Below are positions 43,064-56,500 of a DNA stretch of 64,000 nt, in pieces; the first letter of the stretch is position 1, and each line of letters begins with the position of its first letter. The notes below the pieces were generated by a model, which saw only the letters and a program-made list of their open reading frames with translations, searched no databases and was not told the origin of the DNA. The DNA is from Trichaptum fuscoviolaceum (lineage: Eukaryota; Basidiomycota; Agaricomycetes; Hymenochaetales; Trichaptaceae). The stretch is taken from NCBI GenBank assembly GCA_910574455.1, contig CAJSYZ010000004.1, forward strand, positions 806,001 through 870,000, read 5' to 3'. Position numbers and translations under genes: made by a program.

Positions 43064-45613
43064 TCAGAGGGTGAAGTGGATGAGACGGTGATACAGTCGA
43101 AGAGACGTCTCTATCAACATCATTCGAGTTGAACTTGATATTAGACCACTGTACTATGTAGTGATCCGGCAGTTCTAAATAAAGTGTAAGTATCTCACGC
43201 ATTAGTGCCTCGTGATTGGTCCCGTAATGTTTCGGGCCGTAATTGCACGGGCCGTACCCGTATTGTGGGCCAGAGTTCGGCCCGGGGACGTATGCGTACT
43301 ATACGGTACGGTGCCACACTTCTGTCGCGGATCAATAGCAGCCACCGCAGAACTTTCATATCTACAACACGTACTCCCTCATATACTAAAGATGCCTTGG
43401 AGAAGGTTCGATGCCGTGCCCACCGTTTCGATGATGGATAGCAGCGATCACCCGACGATTCTGCTCTTTTTTGCACAAGTGTCGCAAGTTTGCAAGGCCA
43501 TCCGTTTAGCGACCTATGCATCCGTTGGTCACAGAAGTCTCAGGGTGGGGAAGATTCTCATCAGAGGTTGGAGATGACTCGCAGTCGTGTGGAAGTGAAA
43601 ATCCGAAGATGTGAGAACGGAAAAAGGCACGCAAACACCTTTTAACACTGGAAGAATCTCATCATGTTCCCTCTCATCTGTATAGTCCTGTTCTATCGTC
43701 AGGCCACAGACACTGCATTCATCACCTCTTCCTTCCTCGAGTCCGTGGCCTGCAAACTTTGGCAGATCCTCCATAACTTGGTAGGAGTTTGGAACTTCTT
43801 GGAGCCACTTTTTGAAGATGCGGAACCGAAGAGACTGCATAGCAGCCCATGTGACAGTGTCGGATTTCCCTGACACGTCCGGGCCTTTCTTGTCGATCTG
43901 GAGTACATCGTCGTGTGACCAATTTTAGGAAAGGCGGGGTGCTTGAGTTAGGGATAAGACGCGTTGTTCGTTGTGTACGAGATTCAGAGTTGCCTATCAT
44001 CCTGATTGCTCATGTTACGACAGGCCGAAAAGGAAACGTGCTCTTCCTCAGACAACCGAAGCGTTGCAGGTATCCAGTGGGCCGGCGCCAAGTGTATCCT
44101 CGGATGATCCGGCGGCGTCTTGTCCATTCGTGATGGATAATCTTGTGCAAAGGATGACGCGGACAACAGTCAAAGCGATCCTGCCACCGCCGTCCCCACT
44201 GAATTCGGTATTGGGAACGCTCGTGTGTACCAACGCGCAGCGGCCGACTTCCCGACCACTGTAACCACGACTAGTGAAAGGTTATCTGCGGGTTTGGAAA
44301 GTTAACAGGTTTCTTTGCGTCGGGCGGGCTTACGTTTGAGTGTCTGAAGGGGTCATGGCAGTATTTCCTCGTCTCTGGGCGGTTCATGCAGTTCCTTCCT
44401 CTATGTAAACATGCATGCTGGTACTCCGACCCGAAGTCATTTTGCAAAATTTGTACGCTGGCCTCGTTTCCGCCCCGCATCCGTGGAGGCTCACGAGTCT
44501 CTGTAGGATCGTGACCGTTCTATGAGCTTCAGGTTTCCAGGCCTTCACCACATTCACCGTTTAAGATGAAGGACGCTTTCCTCGCTCTTGGCTGTGGTCC
44601 GTGGACGGCACTCTTGCGGGGTGACTCAGGACCTTGACCGTAAGCCAAACCTATTGTAATGTGCGTTTATAAAATCGTCACTTGATTTTCCGGTCTAGAC
44701 TCCCGACATGTGTTACAAATAGAGTTTTGGCCTCCTTTCTGATTCACTATCTAAAGCTATAAGTCAGTTCTCGTGTCGCTGCGCGAAGCTTGTCGCCTTC
44801 TCGGTGTGCCATGCGGCATCACACTGCAGACATCAAATTGGGTGATGAGAGATCAGTTGACCAGTGTGAATGAGAGATACTTGCGGAATGCTTTTGCTTT
44901 GGAATCGTGGCATTCCTTCTACACTTACTCGTGCAGAAATGGGACTCTGATTGGTGGTTTCGATTACGTTCGGCTTGCCTTAGACGTGAATCGTCCGGAA
45001 AACGTTTAGTAGATGGGTTATGTCGCTATTGAGTTACAGCGCCTATACGAAGAGAAGCCCACGAGCATGCCTCGCCCGATGCACATTCCTCAAGTATCGG
45101 GGTAGCCTTGCCGAAGAGAATGATTGTACCCTATTCTTAAGTAACTCGCATTCAGTGCGTGTCGTTCCCATTCTTTGCGGTTCGTAGCCGTGCTCAGCCT
45201 CTAACTACCGCACAACTTCATAGGGTCAAACACAATGAATGATGGGTATGGTCTCAATCTCTTCGATGCTTCCGAGCCCCTATTAATCGGAAGCTTCTGT
45301 TAGTTACGGCAAGCAGACTGCTCGTATATCTACCATCAACGGAATACACGCGGAGGAGCTACCCATCCCACTGCTTGACAACTACGCTGACACCAACTTC
45401 CTGAACATTGATACTCGGGCAAAGGCAATTCACTTCAACGGTCAGTTGACATGTGTACCTAGCAGTCGAGTCGGGAGAATTGATGATAGGCCTTCAGTAT
45501 CAGCATCATCGTTCAGCAACCACGCATTCGATCCACCTCACTCCGGGGTACGCGACAAAAAATCACTGCTTAGATTTACATCCCTGCGAAGGCCAGAAAC
45601 AACTTTCCGGGAC
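43064..45613. other. Intergenic with unrecognised open frames
   Basis: A minus frame from 43876 to about 43640 reads sensibly (SGKSDTVTWAAMQSLRFRI, DECSVCGLTIEQDYTDERE), with a CxxC and a possible intron from about 43643. It may be an exon of a small gene, but I do not recognise it. Near 43230-43310 the word CGGGCC recurs several times in both orientations. Nothing else is supported. Confidence 0.35.
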
Positions 45614-46576
45614 ATGGGTGTACAAACCTCCGACAACTCAATTAACCTCGGTGAACGATTGCTGGCAGCTTCTTTTCAGGTTAATGAGAGCCACGACTCA
45701 TTACCGAAGCTTTTCGGAAATCATGCACCGAGTCAATATCATTCGTATGCAATCAATGTTTGGGGGACCGAGATGGTCTTGACCTGTACTGCGGATAAAA
45801 AGATCATTTTGGACACATGGAAAGGCGACAAGTCTCAGCAGTTCGACTATGGTCTGCGTCAGGGGTTTACAGTATTTTGCGGTCCAGCGGCAGCGGATGG
45901 AAAACATTACTACTTGGGCCACGATGAATACAAGGCCCTCACTTGCCAAGGGCAAAACCCGAGGGATTGGGAATATATGCAACTTAGAGCCGATCCAAAT
46001 GGCGGATTCACGCTATGGTTGTATGACTTTAAGAGGAAGGACTATCTTATGCCTATCTCTGAATTCAGTCCTACGGAGCTGAAAATGGATGACAGCGGAG
46101 CGACACGATTCGGTTTTACTAGGCTTGATCGATCATATAATAAAATCGAGACAGGTCTGTGGATTGACCGTACGCTTTGGATCAATTCTCCAACCGAAGG
46201 GAAAGTGTATGCGATAAAGATATATGGAACGAACAAAGCCTTCACTCGCGACTATGGGTACGGTCTTCGGCTTCGCGAATGGACCAACCATGAATCCCAA
46301 CAATTCCACTGCCGGATTAATAAGGGCTTTATGGGTTTCCAGTGTGAAGACCGCTTTATCGGATATAACGCTCAGCACACGATGGTTTGTAGCGCAGACA
46401 AGCTACAGATGTGGGAGTCTATTGATGTACGAGCGCTACCGGAGGGTGGGTTTCAGTTATGGGTCAAGAACCATCGGTATAAAGACTGGCTTCACCCTAT
46501 TGGGAGGGAAGGGGACGACAGAATGGCAGTGAATGAAACTAGGGCAATTCGAGTAAGCTTCACTCTTCTGGAGTGA
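45614..46576 (+). CDS. Two-repeat protein, possibly beta-trefoil/fascin-like, about 320 aa
   Basis: The first in-frame ATG is 45614 (MGVQTSDNSINLGERLLAAS); the open frame extends further upstream to 45446 without an ATG, so an upstream exon is possible. The product has two related halves of about 130 residues. Half 1: YAINVWGTEMVLTCTADKKI, WKGDKSQQFDYGLRQGF, GGFTLWLYDFKRKDYLMPI, GFTRLD. Half 2: YAIKIYGTNKAFTRDYG, HESQQFHCRINKGFMGFQ, GGFQLWVKNHRYKDWLHPIG, VSFTLLE. Repeated SQQF and GGFxLW motifs and strand-like spacing suggest beta-trefoil folds as in fascin-like or lectin-like fungal proteins; this is inference. There is no signal peptide or membrane segment. No intron is seen within the frame. 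Function is unknown. Confidence 0.65.
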   Translation: MGVQTSDNSINLGERLLAASFQVNESHDSLPKLFGNHAPSQYHSYAINVWGTEMVLTCTADKKIILDTWKGDKSQQFDYGLRQGFTVFCGPAAADGKHYYLGHDEYKALTCQGQNPRDWEYMQLRADPNGGFTLWLYDFKRKDYLMPISEFSPTELKMDDSGATRFGFTRLDRSYNKIETGLWIDRTLWINSPTEGKVYAIKIYGTNKAFTRDYGYGLRLREWTNHESQQFHCRINKGFMGFQCEDRFIGYNAQHTMVCSADKLQMWESIDVRALPEGGFQLWVKNHRYKDWLHPIGREGDDRMAVNETRAIRVSFTLLE

Positions 46577-47844
46577 CTTTTCTTCTTGCAGAACGACAAT
46601 TGCAATAATCGCTAGTGTTTGTTGTATTCTAGTATTTTCAATGGTATCCATGATATCGTCGAGCTCTTAGCTATTCAAGGAAGAATTCAATTGGTGATCG
46701 GGTGATCGTGATATAGTATGTAGTTTCTTGTTCTTGTAGTAGGAGACGCACGCGCTTGTTGAATTCGTTCGAAAAAAACTAGCTGATCAAATGAACTCCG
46801 TCCTTGTGCAGCTGCAATGCGCGTAGGTGACCGCATTTAATAACTTGAACTTGAAGATACAACCAATCGGATACCGTGATTTGCAGTTTTGACAAATGGA
46901 CTACGCGGGTTCAAGTTCAAGTTCGACGAACTCCGGAACTTCCTTGAATGCCGGCACTGGCACGCGCCGGCCCGGGCCGGTGCTCCAAGCTTGGAACCAT
47001 GCGGCCAAAGGCCATGAACTTGCAAGCCCCGTCATCTCACTATAGTCTCCAGCAACTTATGCATTGAGGCCTTATTCAATGTAAAATCTATGACGATCAC
47101 CGTGAGTCTGATAACCGATATATACAGGTGTTCGACTTTCTCAATTGCATCAAGGCACGTCCTATCCAATATCTGCGACGCAAATTGTTGCGATAAACCA
47201 AGTACCTCGCGGCGATCGCGCGCCTTCTTCGAGTACTCGATGGCTTGAAGTCTCTGATATACTAGAGCGCGAGAAAGTGGCATCTGGAACTACGACAACA
47301 GCGCCGGCGCTTTGTATCATGATCTTGAGCTGTCACTCTTGAAGATGCGAAGAAAGATGAGAACGACACCTTTCTGGAGCTGATGAAGGAGAGGGAAAAC
47401 ATCAACATTACAGCCCAGTGCGTAGTACGTCCCATAATATATTATTTGTCATATTAAGACAAGACCTTAAGGCCCTATAGATTTTCGAAGCGCTAGACAA
47501 GGATACAATCCAGAATGCTCAAGTGGAACAGAAACAGTGCGAAGCAACCCGAGCACATGGACCATAGTGTATACTACGTACACTTTCGTGATAGAGATAT
47601 CCTTTCCAGACGAGTTGATCAACAATTTCTCCGCATCTTCACACCTCTTGGTTCGCCGAGCCTCAAACAAACGAGATTGCGAATATCAGTGTGGGCTTAT
47701 ATACCGCTCAATTTCTATCAGAACCTGATCCTTATTGGTAATCAAGGAATGAAACGTTTCTTTGGAGACGGAGGTTAGTTATTTAACAAGTTGCTCTAAG
47801 TCCCTGATATTGACGCCCATCACCTACCAAGGTCACTTTTCGCT
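46577..47844. other. Intergenic, no gene supported
   Basis: Contains a GC-rich inverted stretch at 46950-46985 (CGCGCCGGCCCGGGCCGG). Short open frames on both strands show no motif. Immediately before 47845 lies the probable promoter and leader of M2. Confidence 0.4.
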
Positions 47845-49709
47845 ATGCTTTTGGCCCTCGCAGTCATCTCACTCGTCAAGAGATATGGCGCCCAGGCCGC
47901 CCCTTTTCCCTCACGCGCGCTTGATATGCCCACCTTCGTCTGCCAGTGTGGAGAAATCCCTTATGAACTTCAGAGCCGAACAATTCTGGATATCCTATGG
48001 AGCTGTCTTGTCACCACCTTCGCGTGCACTTGGGTTTGTGTACATCCAAACGTGCCGTTTCGCAAAGAAGACTCCTGGACGATACTGAGGCGACGCGCAT
48101 TCCTCATGTTCTTTTCGATAATCGCACCGGAGTTCATGGTGATTTGGGCCTTCAAGCAGTGGCGAGGGGCGAGGATGATTACGGAAGCCGTGAACGGAGC
48201 GTTCCCAGACTCACGTACGTACCCTGATGCCAGTGATGTCAGTCAATCGTGTCTTTGTATTAATGGAGTTAGATAGGACCTTGGACAACGACGCATGGCC
48301 ACTTCTTGCAGATGGGAGGCTTTAAAGTCGCAATCACTCCGCAGGAGTACGCCAGTGTTCTTCCGGCCATCAAACATGTGACGGGCGATGAGGTTCTAGA
48401 AGGACTCCTAACGTTTGACTCCCTCAAGACGCTTCTTACCGCGAAACTTGTCCGGTGTCCGACTATCACCGAGGACGAGATTAACGACAAGAGCAAAGGC
48501 GATGCACTGTCCAAAGGGATCGCCCTTATGCAACTTACCTGGTTCATAGTACAGATATTCGCCCGAGCAGCGCAAGACTTAGAAATTACCGAGCTGGAAC
48601 TTACCACGGCTGCGCTCGCTGGGTTAAATGGTATCATGTACTTCTTTTGGTGGAGTAAACCTCGAGACTTACGTTTTCCGACGGTTCTTAGGACGAAGGG
48701 TGTGGAGGAGTTACTAGTCGCGAAGAAACCCGAGGACATACCATGCGCTTTTCCGGCGTCCAAATTTTTCTTTGGAGAGCATCTCTGGAAAACATACAAG
48801 GAAGAGTCCGTTGCCATCGGCTCTTTCTTGCTTCCCTTACTCGGAAGAATCATCCGCGCACCTGCAACTTTCGTCCACAATGTCACTGCCCTTTCCGACA
48901 GACTTACACATCTGTTTTCTGGACGTCAGCCTAACTCAGATTCAAAACAAAGCAATCGTGGCGAACCCGGCGAACATGGATCCAGTATAAGGATTGGGGT
49001 GATTAGTTCAGAGTCTTCAAGTTCTGAACGCGGTCAGGTAAGCTCTGCGATATTTGTTTGACGTCAATGTCTTCTGACTATGCCGTTGAAGTAGCGATGG
49101 CAACGTAGATTCCGCGAGGTTGCAAATTGCGCATTGCAATACGTCATTTTCCCTTTCACTCTCCTAATCGCCTTCATCGACTGGGTTATAATCGTTCCTG
49201 TTACCAAAATCTTACTCAGCAGCAGCGACGAATCATTGGCGGATGCTTTCGGCTTCAAGACATCTGAGGTACAAAGTACATTATCGATGATATTCTATAG
49301 CGAAGATGCAGACGTTAGAACCCTCCTCGGTTCTTCTTCCATAGCAGGCGCACTGTTTGGAGCAGTGCACTTCCTCGCCTGGAACTCCACCTTTCCTTCA
49401 AGCTTAGAGCAAACCTTGTGGAGAGCTGCATCATTAGGTGTTGTCTTGTCATGTGGATTGTCCTTCGCAGGTACTCTAGTGCTGTGCCTCGCCGAGTTCA
49501 TTGAAAGTCGGGTCGACACCATAGGATTCGCACTTGGTTGTGTTTTAGTTGTACTTGGAACGCTCTTTCCTATCTTTAGCATCCCGGTCCCTATAGTATA
49601 TCCGTTAGCCCGCATAACACTTCTCGTTCTCGCTGTCGCGTCTCTGCGTTCTCTTCCCCTTTCTGCGTTCGATTCTGTTCCTTGGGTCGAGTTTATTCCT
49701 CATATGTAG
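47845..49709 (+). CDS. Multi-pass membrane protein M2 (WTTTHGHF family), intact, 581 aa
   Basis: Exons 47845-48214, 48277-49037, 49095-49709 join in phase (phase 1, then 0). Start MLLALAVISLVKRYGAQAAP is a signal-anchor-like helix. Blocks in order: RTILDILWSCLVTTFACTW, CVHPNVPFRKE, FFSIIAPEFMVIWAFKQW, RPWTTTHGHFLQMGGF, TITEDEINDKSKGDALSKG, LTWFIVQIFARA, ITELELTTAALAGLN, FFWWSKPRDLRFPTV, a variable polar linker of about 130 residues, FPFTLLIAFIDWVIIV, SIAGALFGAVHFLAW, EQTLWRAASLGVVLSCG, SLRSLPLSAFDSVPWVE. It matches a widespread fungal family of unknown function with N- and C-terminal membrane blocks. M2 and M3 are tandem paralogs about 1.9 kb apart with identical intron positions. Confidence 0.8.
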
Positions 49710-51587
49710 ACTTGATACACTAAGCACACTAATAGTGTAGTACGGTAGCTTATTCTAGTAATCAACCTTGACTGAATCATCTCCAATTTGCTAATGGGGA
49801 CTGAAAGGTTATGACCATAAGTAAGCACCTCGAACCCTCTAATAGCTTCTCAGGAGGTTTGTACACAATCTCTGCCACCTTTCCTAAACCGTCATCAATC
49901 CCAAAGAGCCCTATGCTGCACCATGTTAGCTTCCATGACGTGAATCCCACCCAAATCTTCGTGAGCTGGTTGTACTGTAAAGACCTATCTTTACATCGCT
50001 TGTGTCCTTGCTGATAACGATTGCCTATCCTCCGGGCCCAATTTCGAATTTGAATCAGAAAAATAGTTAGGAAATCTTGTTTTGGATGGAATCAGCTGTG
50101 CACTTACCATATCGTAACATGTTTTCGATCCCTCAAGGCCTCGTGGACAGAGCGCCAATTCTAAGCTGTGTTATCTCCGTCTTCAAGATACGGTAGCATT
50201 ACGATGGACATCGTCCGATGACTCACGATGCATTGAAACGTTCAAACATCGGTCTGCTCTTCCACTTGAGGTTTGGGTATGTCCCAGTCAAAGACTCAAA
50301 GGTAGAGACAATGTCAAGTTGGTCAAAAACATGCTGTCATCCCTGCCAGTGACTCCGACACGCGACGGACATCACTGGCATGCGTGACTGCCAGTGACTG
50401 TGGCTGCGCAAAGCTGTGTCACGCTTTTCAATTGAAATTGCTGACTTCGAACTCTCATACTAGAAGATGATGTGATGATCACTCGCCTCACTGGCACTGA
50501 CATGATGATTCTGAACTTGATCCGCCTCAGGCTACAATTGCAAGTTCACTCCCCTGAACAATTGAAGATGCACCATGCATGATTGTATCATCATCAAGTT
50601 CGGCTTCTGATGAGTGCCAGTGACGGCCTGAGACCACCGGTCTTTATGAAGTCAATGAATGGAAGCACTGCCCAGCTTTCGCACCCCAGCTTTGAACACT
50701 CCTCATAAAGCTCTTCAGCAACCATGCCAAGCCAAGCGACCAAGCTCTCAAATGATGTTGCTCTTATCTTATTCCTCACTTACTCACTTTAATTGACAAA
50801 GTAATTAAAGTGTTCGAACCTAGTCCACCAAAGATTGGGAAGCTTTTGCAACTTGAAGCGAGATTTGACCTTCACTGTGGACGGCGGTGGAAACGTAGCC
50901 TTCGAACGCGGGAAAAATGTGGTGCGGGGAAGGACGTTGCGAGCTTTCAGTATTCACATCCGAGGTAAGTTCATCGTTCGTGCCTTACCAATCGTCTCAA
51001 TCCTAGCCATCAGGGGTTGACATTGCTTCCGATAGAGGCTCTTAGTATTCTTGCACATCTTTGCGCACCACGTCTCGGAACTGTTGAGACATGTTCAGCG
51101 CTTCATGTCTGCCCTGCCAGACTACTCCACGGAGCACTCTAGTACTGCTCTAGTACAACTGTGTTCTCATCAGATCCAGCTGATATGGTGACCGCTCTGG
51201 ACGCTTGTTAATCGCCTCCCCGATTCCCTAGAGTTGCGCATTCTTCTGACCATAAAAGGTGTCGGATGTGAGCATTCTTTACGCACACACGCATGAAAGG
51301 ACAGCTACAATGACTTACCTATATATTCATGAAGCGGAGAGTAATGTATCTTTCAATTCAAGCGCTTCCTCGAGCGTTACGCTGAGGTCTGAAAGGGCTT
51401 AGATCAGCTCATAGTACTGGCGCAACAGATTGATATTTTCTCATGCAGGCGCTTTTACCTCTGGTAGTCTTGATCGGTTGCCAAGGAGCGGCACGGCCTC
51501 TCAACTTTGAGTGGAGGTCAATCTTCTTTAAAGAGGCCTCTCGCACTCAAAATTAGTGTTCATCATCGGCGAGAGTCATTGATTACT
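49710..51587. other. Intergenic between M2 and M3
   Basis: 50340-50420 has repeated GCCAGTGAC/CACTGGC words in both orientations. Around 51020-51115 a plus frame reads IEALSILAHLCAPRLGTVE, vaguely like an F-box relic; this is too weak to call. Confidence 0.4.
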
Positions 51588-53451
51588 ATGTTTCTAGCCC
51601 TCATAATTCTCTTTTCTGTGATGAGATACAACACTCCCTGGCACGCCACGCCTCTTCCTTCACTTGCTCTTGATACTAGGTCCGATATCACTTGCGATGC
51701 ATCCTCCTATACGCTCCAAGGTCGAACAGTCCTAGATATCATATGGAACTGTCTTGTCACGACATTTGCGTGCACGTGGGTTTGCGTACATCCAAATTTA
51801 CCGTTTCGCAAAGAGGGCACATGGACAATACTAAGGCGCCGCGCATTCCTTATGTTCTTTTCGATCATTGCACCGGAATTCATGGTGATCTGGGCTTTCA
51901 AGCAGTGGCGAGGGGCTAAGATGATCACGAAAGCAGTAAACGAAGCGTTCCCAGTTTCACGTACGTTTGTTGACGATAATTCACTGCTTCTTGGTGTTAA
52001 TGGCCCTAGACAGGACCGTGGACAACGACGCATGGCCACTTCTTGCAAATGGGAGGCTTCAAAGTCGCTATGACTCTGCAGGAGTACGCCAATACCCGGT
52101 TAGCTATGAAACATGTGATGGAATGCGACGGGTTTATAGAGGGAGTCCTAGCGTTTGACACGTTCAAGCAGCTTCTTACCGAAAACCTTGTCCGGTGTCC
52201 GATTATCTCCGAGGACGAGATAAACGATAAGAGTAAAGGCGATGCACTGTCCAAGGGGATCGCCCTTATGCAACTTACCTGGTTCATAGTGCAGATATTC
52301 GCACGAGCAGGTCAAGGCTTGGCGATAACCGAGCTGGAGCTTACGACGGCCGCTCTCGCTGGGTTGAATAGTGTCATGTACTTCTTCTGGTGGAGTAAGC
52401 CCAGAGACGTCCGTTTCCCGGTGGTTATCTTGTCGAAGGGTATGGAGGAGCTACTACTCGCAAAGCAGCCCGGTGACACATCATGCACCTTTCCGGACTC
52501 CGAATTTTGCTTTGGAGAATACCTGCGGGAAGCCATGACGAAGTCAATTAGGAGGAAGTCTGATGCTGTCGGGTCTTTCATTTTGTCCTTGCCGAGAAGA
52601 GTCACCCGTGCTCCGCTGCAAATCATTGACAAGCTCAAAGGTATCCCATCGAGGGTTGCCCGGTTGGTTTCACGAAGTCGATCTACAAGTGATGCGACAT
52701 CAAGAGACGCTTCTATTCCGATAAATGACGCTTTATGCAGTAACCATCTTTTGGTGAACAGCGAAGAGCCTTTTGGAAAAAAGAAGGTATGCATTACGCA
52801 TTTTTTCGAAGCTAGTTTATTTAATTCTGAATAAATTGGCAGGTACATCGCAGCTTTCTCGAAGTCGCAAAAAGCGCCGCAAAATACGTCGCGACTCCTT
52901 TCGCCCTCTTGATCCCTTTCGTTGACTCCGTCTTAGTCATTCCCATCGCAAAGATCTTAGACAGCAACAGCTCCAATTCATTGGCAGCTGCCTTCGGGCT
53001 TAATACGGCTGAGGTTCAAGATACGTACTCAATGATTTTTCATAGCGAGGATGCAGGCATTCGAAATCTACTCGCTTCCTCTTCTATAGCAGGGGCAGTA
53101 TTTGGTGCAGCACACTTCCTCGCTTGGAACTACGGCTTTCCTTCACTTCCAGAGCAAATGATATGGAGGTATGCATCTTTAGGTATAGTTATATCGTGTG
53201 CGCTGTCGTTCTCTGGTACGTTGGCGCTATATATCACCGAGCGCTTCAAGGGCTGGATAGCATATAAACTGGAGTCTGGTTGTATTTTAGTTGGAGTTGG
53301 AACATTACTTCCCGTGCTTATCATCCCGGTCCCTTTGGTGTACCCAATAGCCCGCACGATACTTCTCATTCTCGCCATCGCTTCCCTTCGTTCCCTTTCC
53401 CCATCTGCATTTAGTTTTGTCCCTTGGGTCGAGTATATTCCTCATATTTGA
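51588..53451 (+). CDS. Multi-pass membrane protein M3 (WTTTHGHF family), intact, 584 aa
   Basis: Exons 51588-51960, 52014-52786, 52843-53451 join in phase. Start MFLALIILFSVMRYNTPWHA was chosen because it aligns with M2; the frame is open further upstream. Blocks: RTVLDIIWNCLVTTFACTW, CVHPNLPFRKE, IAPEFMVIWAFKQW, RPWTTTHGHFLQMGGF, EDEINDKSKGDALSK, LTWFIVQIFARAGQGLAITE, FFWWSKPRDVRFPVV, linker, IPFVDSVLVIPIAKIL, SIAGAVFGAAHFLAW, EQMIWRYASLGIVISCA, SLRSLSPSAFSFVPWVE. Intron positions are identical to M2. Its 3' end is about 100 bp from the dynamin-like gene, which converges on it. Function is unknown. Confidence 0.8.
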
Positions 53452-53556
53452 GTCTTATCTTGTTTCCATCTTCAAACGCTCGACGATTCAGGCCAATGTT
53501 CATTGTTTGTATCATTAAAAAACGCGTTAGGGAAGATTTCGATTTATAAATTAACA

Positions 53557-56500
53557 CTACGTCTGCAACGTTCTCAGCTCATCCACAACTTTCTCTAGAC
53601 TGCTAATCCTAGAGAGAAGGTCCTTTCGTTCAAAGGCTATTTCTGGGTCCTCCGCGATCAATTGTTCAAGACGCTCAGAGCTTTCTGTAGACCCAAGCTG
53701 TAACTTCTGGATAAGAGAGCGCATAAGCGCTTGCGCGAGGCTCTGATTGAGGACGTGCTCAATCGTGAGCGGAATGTAATCCACAAGGCGCTTTTAGAGT
53801 AGAAAGAATTAGGAGACAGGCTAGTGTTGTGGTATACAATTGGTGATCTCACCTTGTAAGCAACCTGGAAATAAGCGCGTACATCGGCCATAACGACGAG
53901 CTCCTCCTCGTACTCATCCGGTGGAATCAAGCGGTCTAAGTCACTCTCCACCAAATCTTTGTAGCCAAGCTCCCGTAGGGCTGCCAAAGCTCGATCAAGT
54001 GGCGACTCTGTATCCTGAGTAGTGGGTTTACCCCATCCATCTGGAACTGCGATTTCTGTGAAGGCGAAGTGAAAGAAAACGGAAAAGGATGAGAATCTGA
54101 AGCTCAAGCAATATAAGAATGGCAGGGACGTACGAGGTTGCCTAGAACCAAACTTAAAGCCTATGCTAGTGGGCCTTCCGTCTGTGTGTACTGTCAGTAT
54201 GGCAGTCTAAACTACTTGACATGGTATTCGACAGATTTGCACAACATACCTGATCTAGATGGCGATTCCGAGTCGCTGACCAGCCTGTATCTCTGTTCCC
54301 TTTTTCGAGCTTGCCTGTATTTTAAGAGCCACTTCTCACGAGTGGACGAAAGATAGTGGCTGTTCATCGTGAAGAGCGGGTATTTTTCCAGAGAAAGGTT
54401 CTCTTTGATAGCATCCAAAGCCTTCTGCTTCTGGACCGAATATAGCTCCATAACTAGACCACTACTTTCATGTGAGCAAAAATGTTTCATATCTGGTTGA
54501 AAGTACAAGACTTACCGGATATGCGACTTGAGCTTTGGAAACCTATTAAAGTGTTTATTAATGCAGAAGTCGAGTGCTCGCAGCGCACTTGCAGCCACCG
54601 TTTCGAAGCAAGATAAAGCCGGCCTGTCCCACAACCGCGTAATCTCTTTGATCAGCTCACGTTTGGCCTCAAACGGTACGTTGTTCGGTAGCTCCCACTT
54701 TAGAGAGCTAGAATGAGAAATTTTGAGTAGCTAAGCATAGCACAATTTTCCAATAGTACTTGCCTCTTGATGATTTTCCTGACATCGGACAAGTCACGAG
54801 GTATCCCATTAACATCCTCGCCCTCGTCCTCATCTTCGCTTCCTCCGTTGTAACGTTGAGAATCGAAAGGATTATCATACATTTCCCAGTTTACAAAAGG
54901 CCTGAAGTCAGGTGCGGTTCGTCGTATTTCAACTTTGAAATTCTCGTATGTTGCACGATTCTTCTGAACAAAAGACTTTCCGCCATCCGAGTACTGGTCG
55001 TTCCCAATCGCAGTACCCATGCTCGCTCCTGTAAAGAACTCTATCCCGTTTCCGAGCGCCATCTGCGCGAACTCTTGCGAGAATTCCGTGATACGTCCTA
55101 GAACTTCTGTCGAAGCATCAAAGCGCAGCTCCTGCGGAAGTTGAGAGAGTCGCTCGCGATAGCCGACAAGCTGTTTCTCCGCTTGGTCCCTTAGTTTCGG
55201 CAACCTGCATAATCCAATTTAAGACTTATTCCCTAACGCACTCAGAGCCACTTACGTGCGATCCAGGAGATCAGTCAAATGTCGACTTAAGTCCACAACA
55301 AGGTGCTGAACGCCAAATCGCTCTTGGCTGACTTCGTTCCATGGGGCAGTTGACTGAAAAAACGATGATTCCGCCAGAATTCTTTCTGAACGCGATGGGC
55401 TGTTTGCTCGCTCAGCATCGTCTGGAAGCTTGACACAGTAGTATCCATGCCGGAGGCGATGAGTAGGGTCGGTATCCACCCCCGTGATCAAATCCCGCCA
55501 TTTCTGACGCGCCGAGACTGCACCTACCGACAATGTGTCGGGTTTCGTCAACACGCCTGTGAAGAATAATGAGACGCGCATGTCACCCCTAGAAGTTCGC
55601 AACCACATACCGATACTACGGGCCTTCTCTTTATCCGCTTCGAGTGCAAGACGCATGGAGCGCTGATTCTCAATATCGTCTAAGAACCGAGTTGATTAAG
55701 GGCTCTCCACAACATTCATAAGACTCGGACATACCGCTCATAGGAATGGTAACAAGTATTAGACAATTTCCTGAGATATTCGACTTAACCAATTCCTCAA
55801 CAATCTGTACAATCTGCGGCTCCTCGTTCTGTATGAGACCTGTCGACAAGGTGAGCTGATGTAACTAGCTGGACCTACATAACGTACCTGGTAGGTCAAC
55901 GAATGACAAGTTTACCCCATCCTCACTTCTGATCTCCACGACTACTGTATTCTTTGAAAACTTCAAGGTTCCTGAGGCGAAAGCCTGCGGCGTCCGATAA
56001 AATTGCAGCTCTTCACTTGTTTTTGAAAGGAAGCTCTCTGTCTTTTCCTTAGGATTCAAGATGGCTACTTGTGCTTGACGAAGAACAAGCTCGATATCTT
56101 CGATATTCTCGAGGACAGGTCCAAATTCGACGGTCCGGAATTGATCAGCAGGAAGGTACATGCCTGTTGCGTCATATTCAAAACGCAGAGAAATGCGACA
56201 TGACCAAGGACCGGGCTCGCTGATAAGGTTCACTTCCATCGGACATCTACACGCATAATGAAGTGGGCATCAGTGACCAGCCTCGCATTCCCCGACTTAG
56301 GCCTCTTACCTAGTGCACGTTCCACTGTCTCGGGGTACCCTAATCTAAGAATCAACTTTGATGAATGGATGCTCCACATAGTATTGTTGATAAGTACGTA
56401 CGTCGCTCACTGCTTCCACCAAAGAACTGGACAGGGTATCAGTTCTCGGTTTCTTGGATATCGACACGAACGTCACCTCTTCCCGGCAGATTGCCCACCG

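Noticed and set aside
45446..45613. Extension of the two-repeat protein to the upstream end of its open frame
   Set aside because: The extension begins with TTG, not ATG, and has no similarity between the repeats; the first ATG is 45614.
51020..51115. F-box-like stretch upstream of M3
   Set aside because: Only a short leucine-rich run; no start, no continuation, no splice support.
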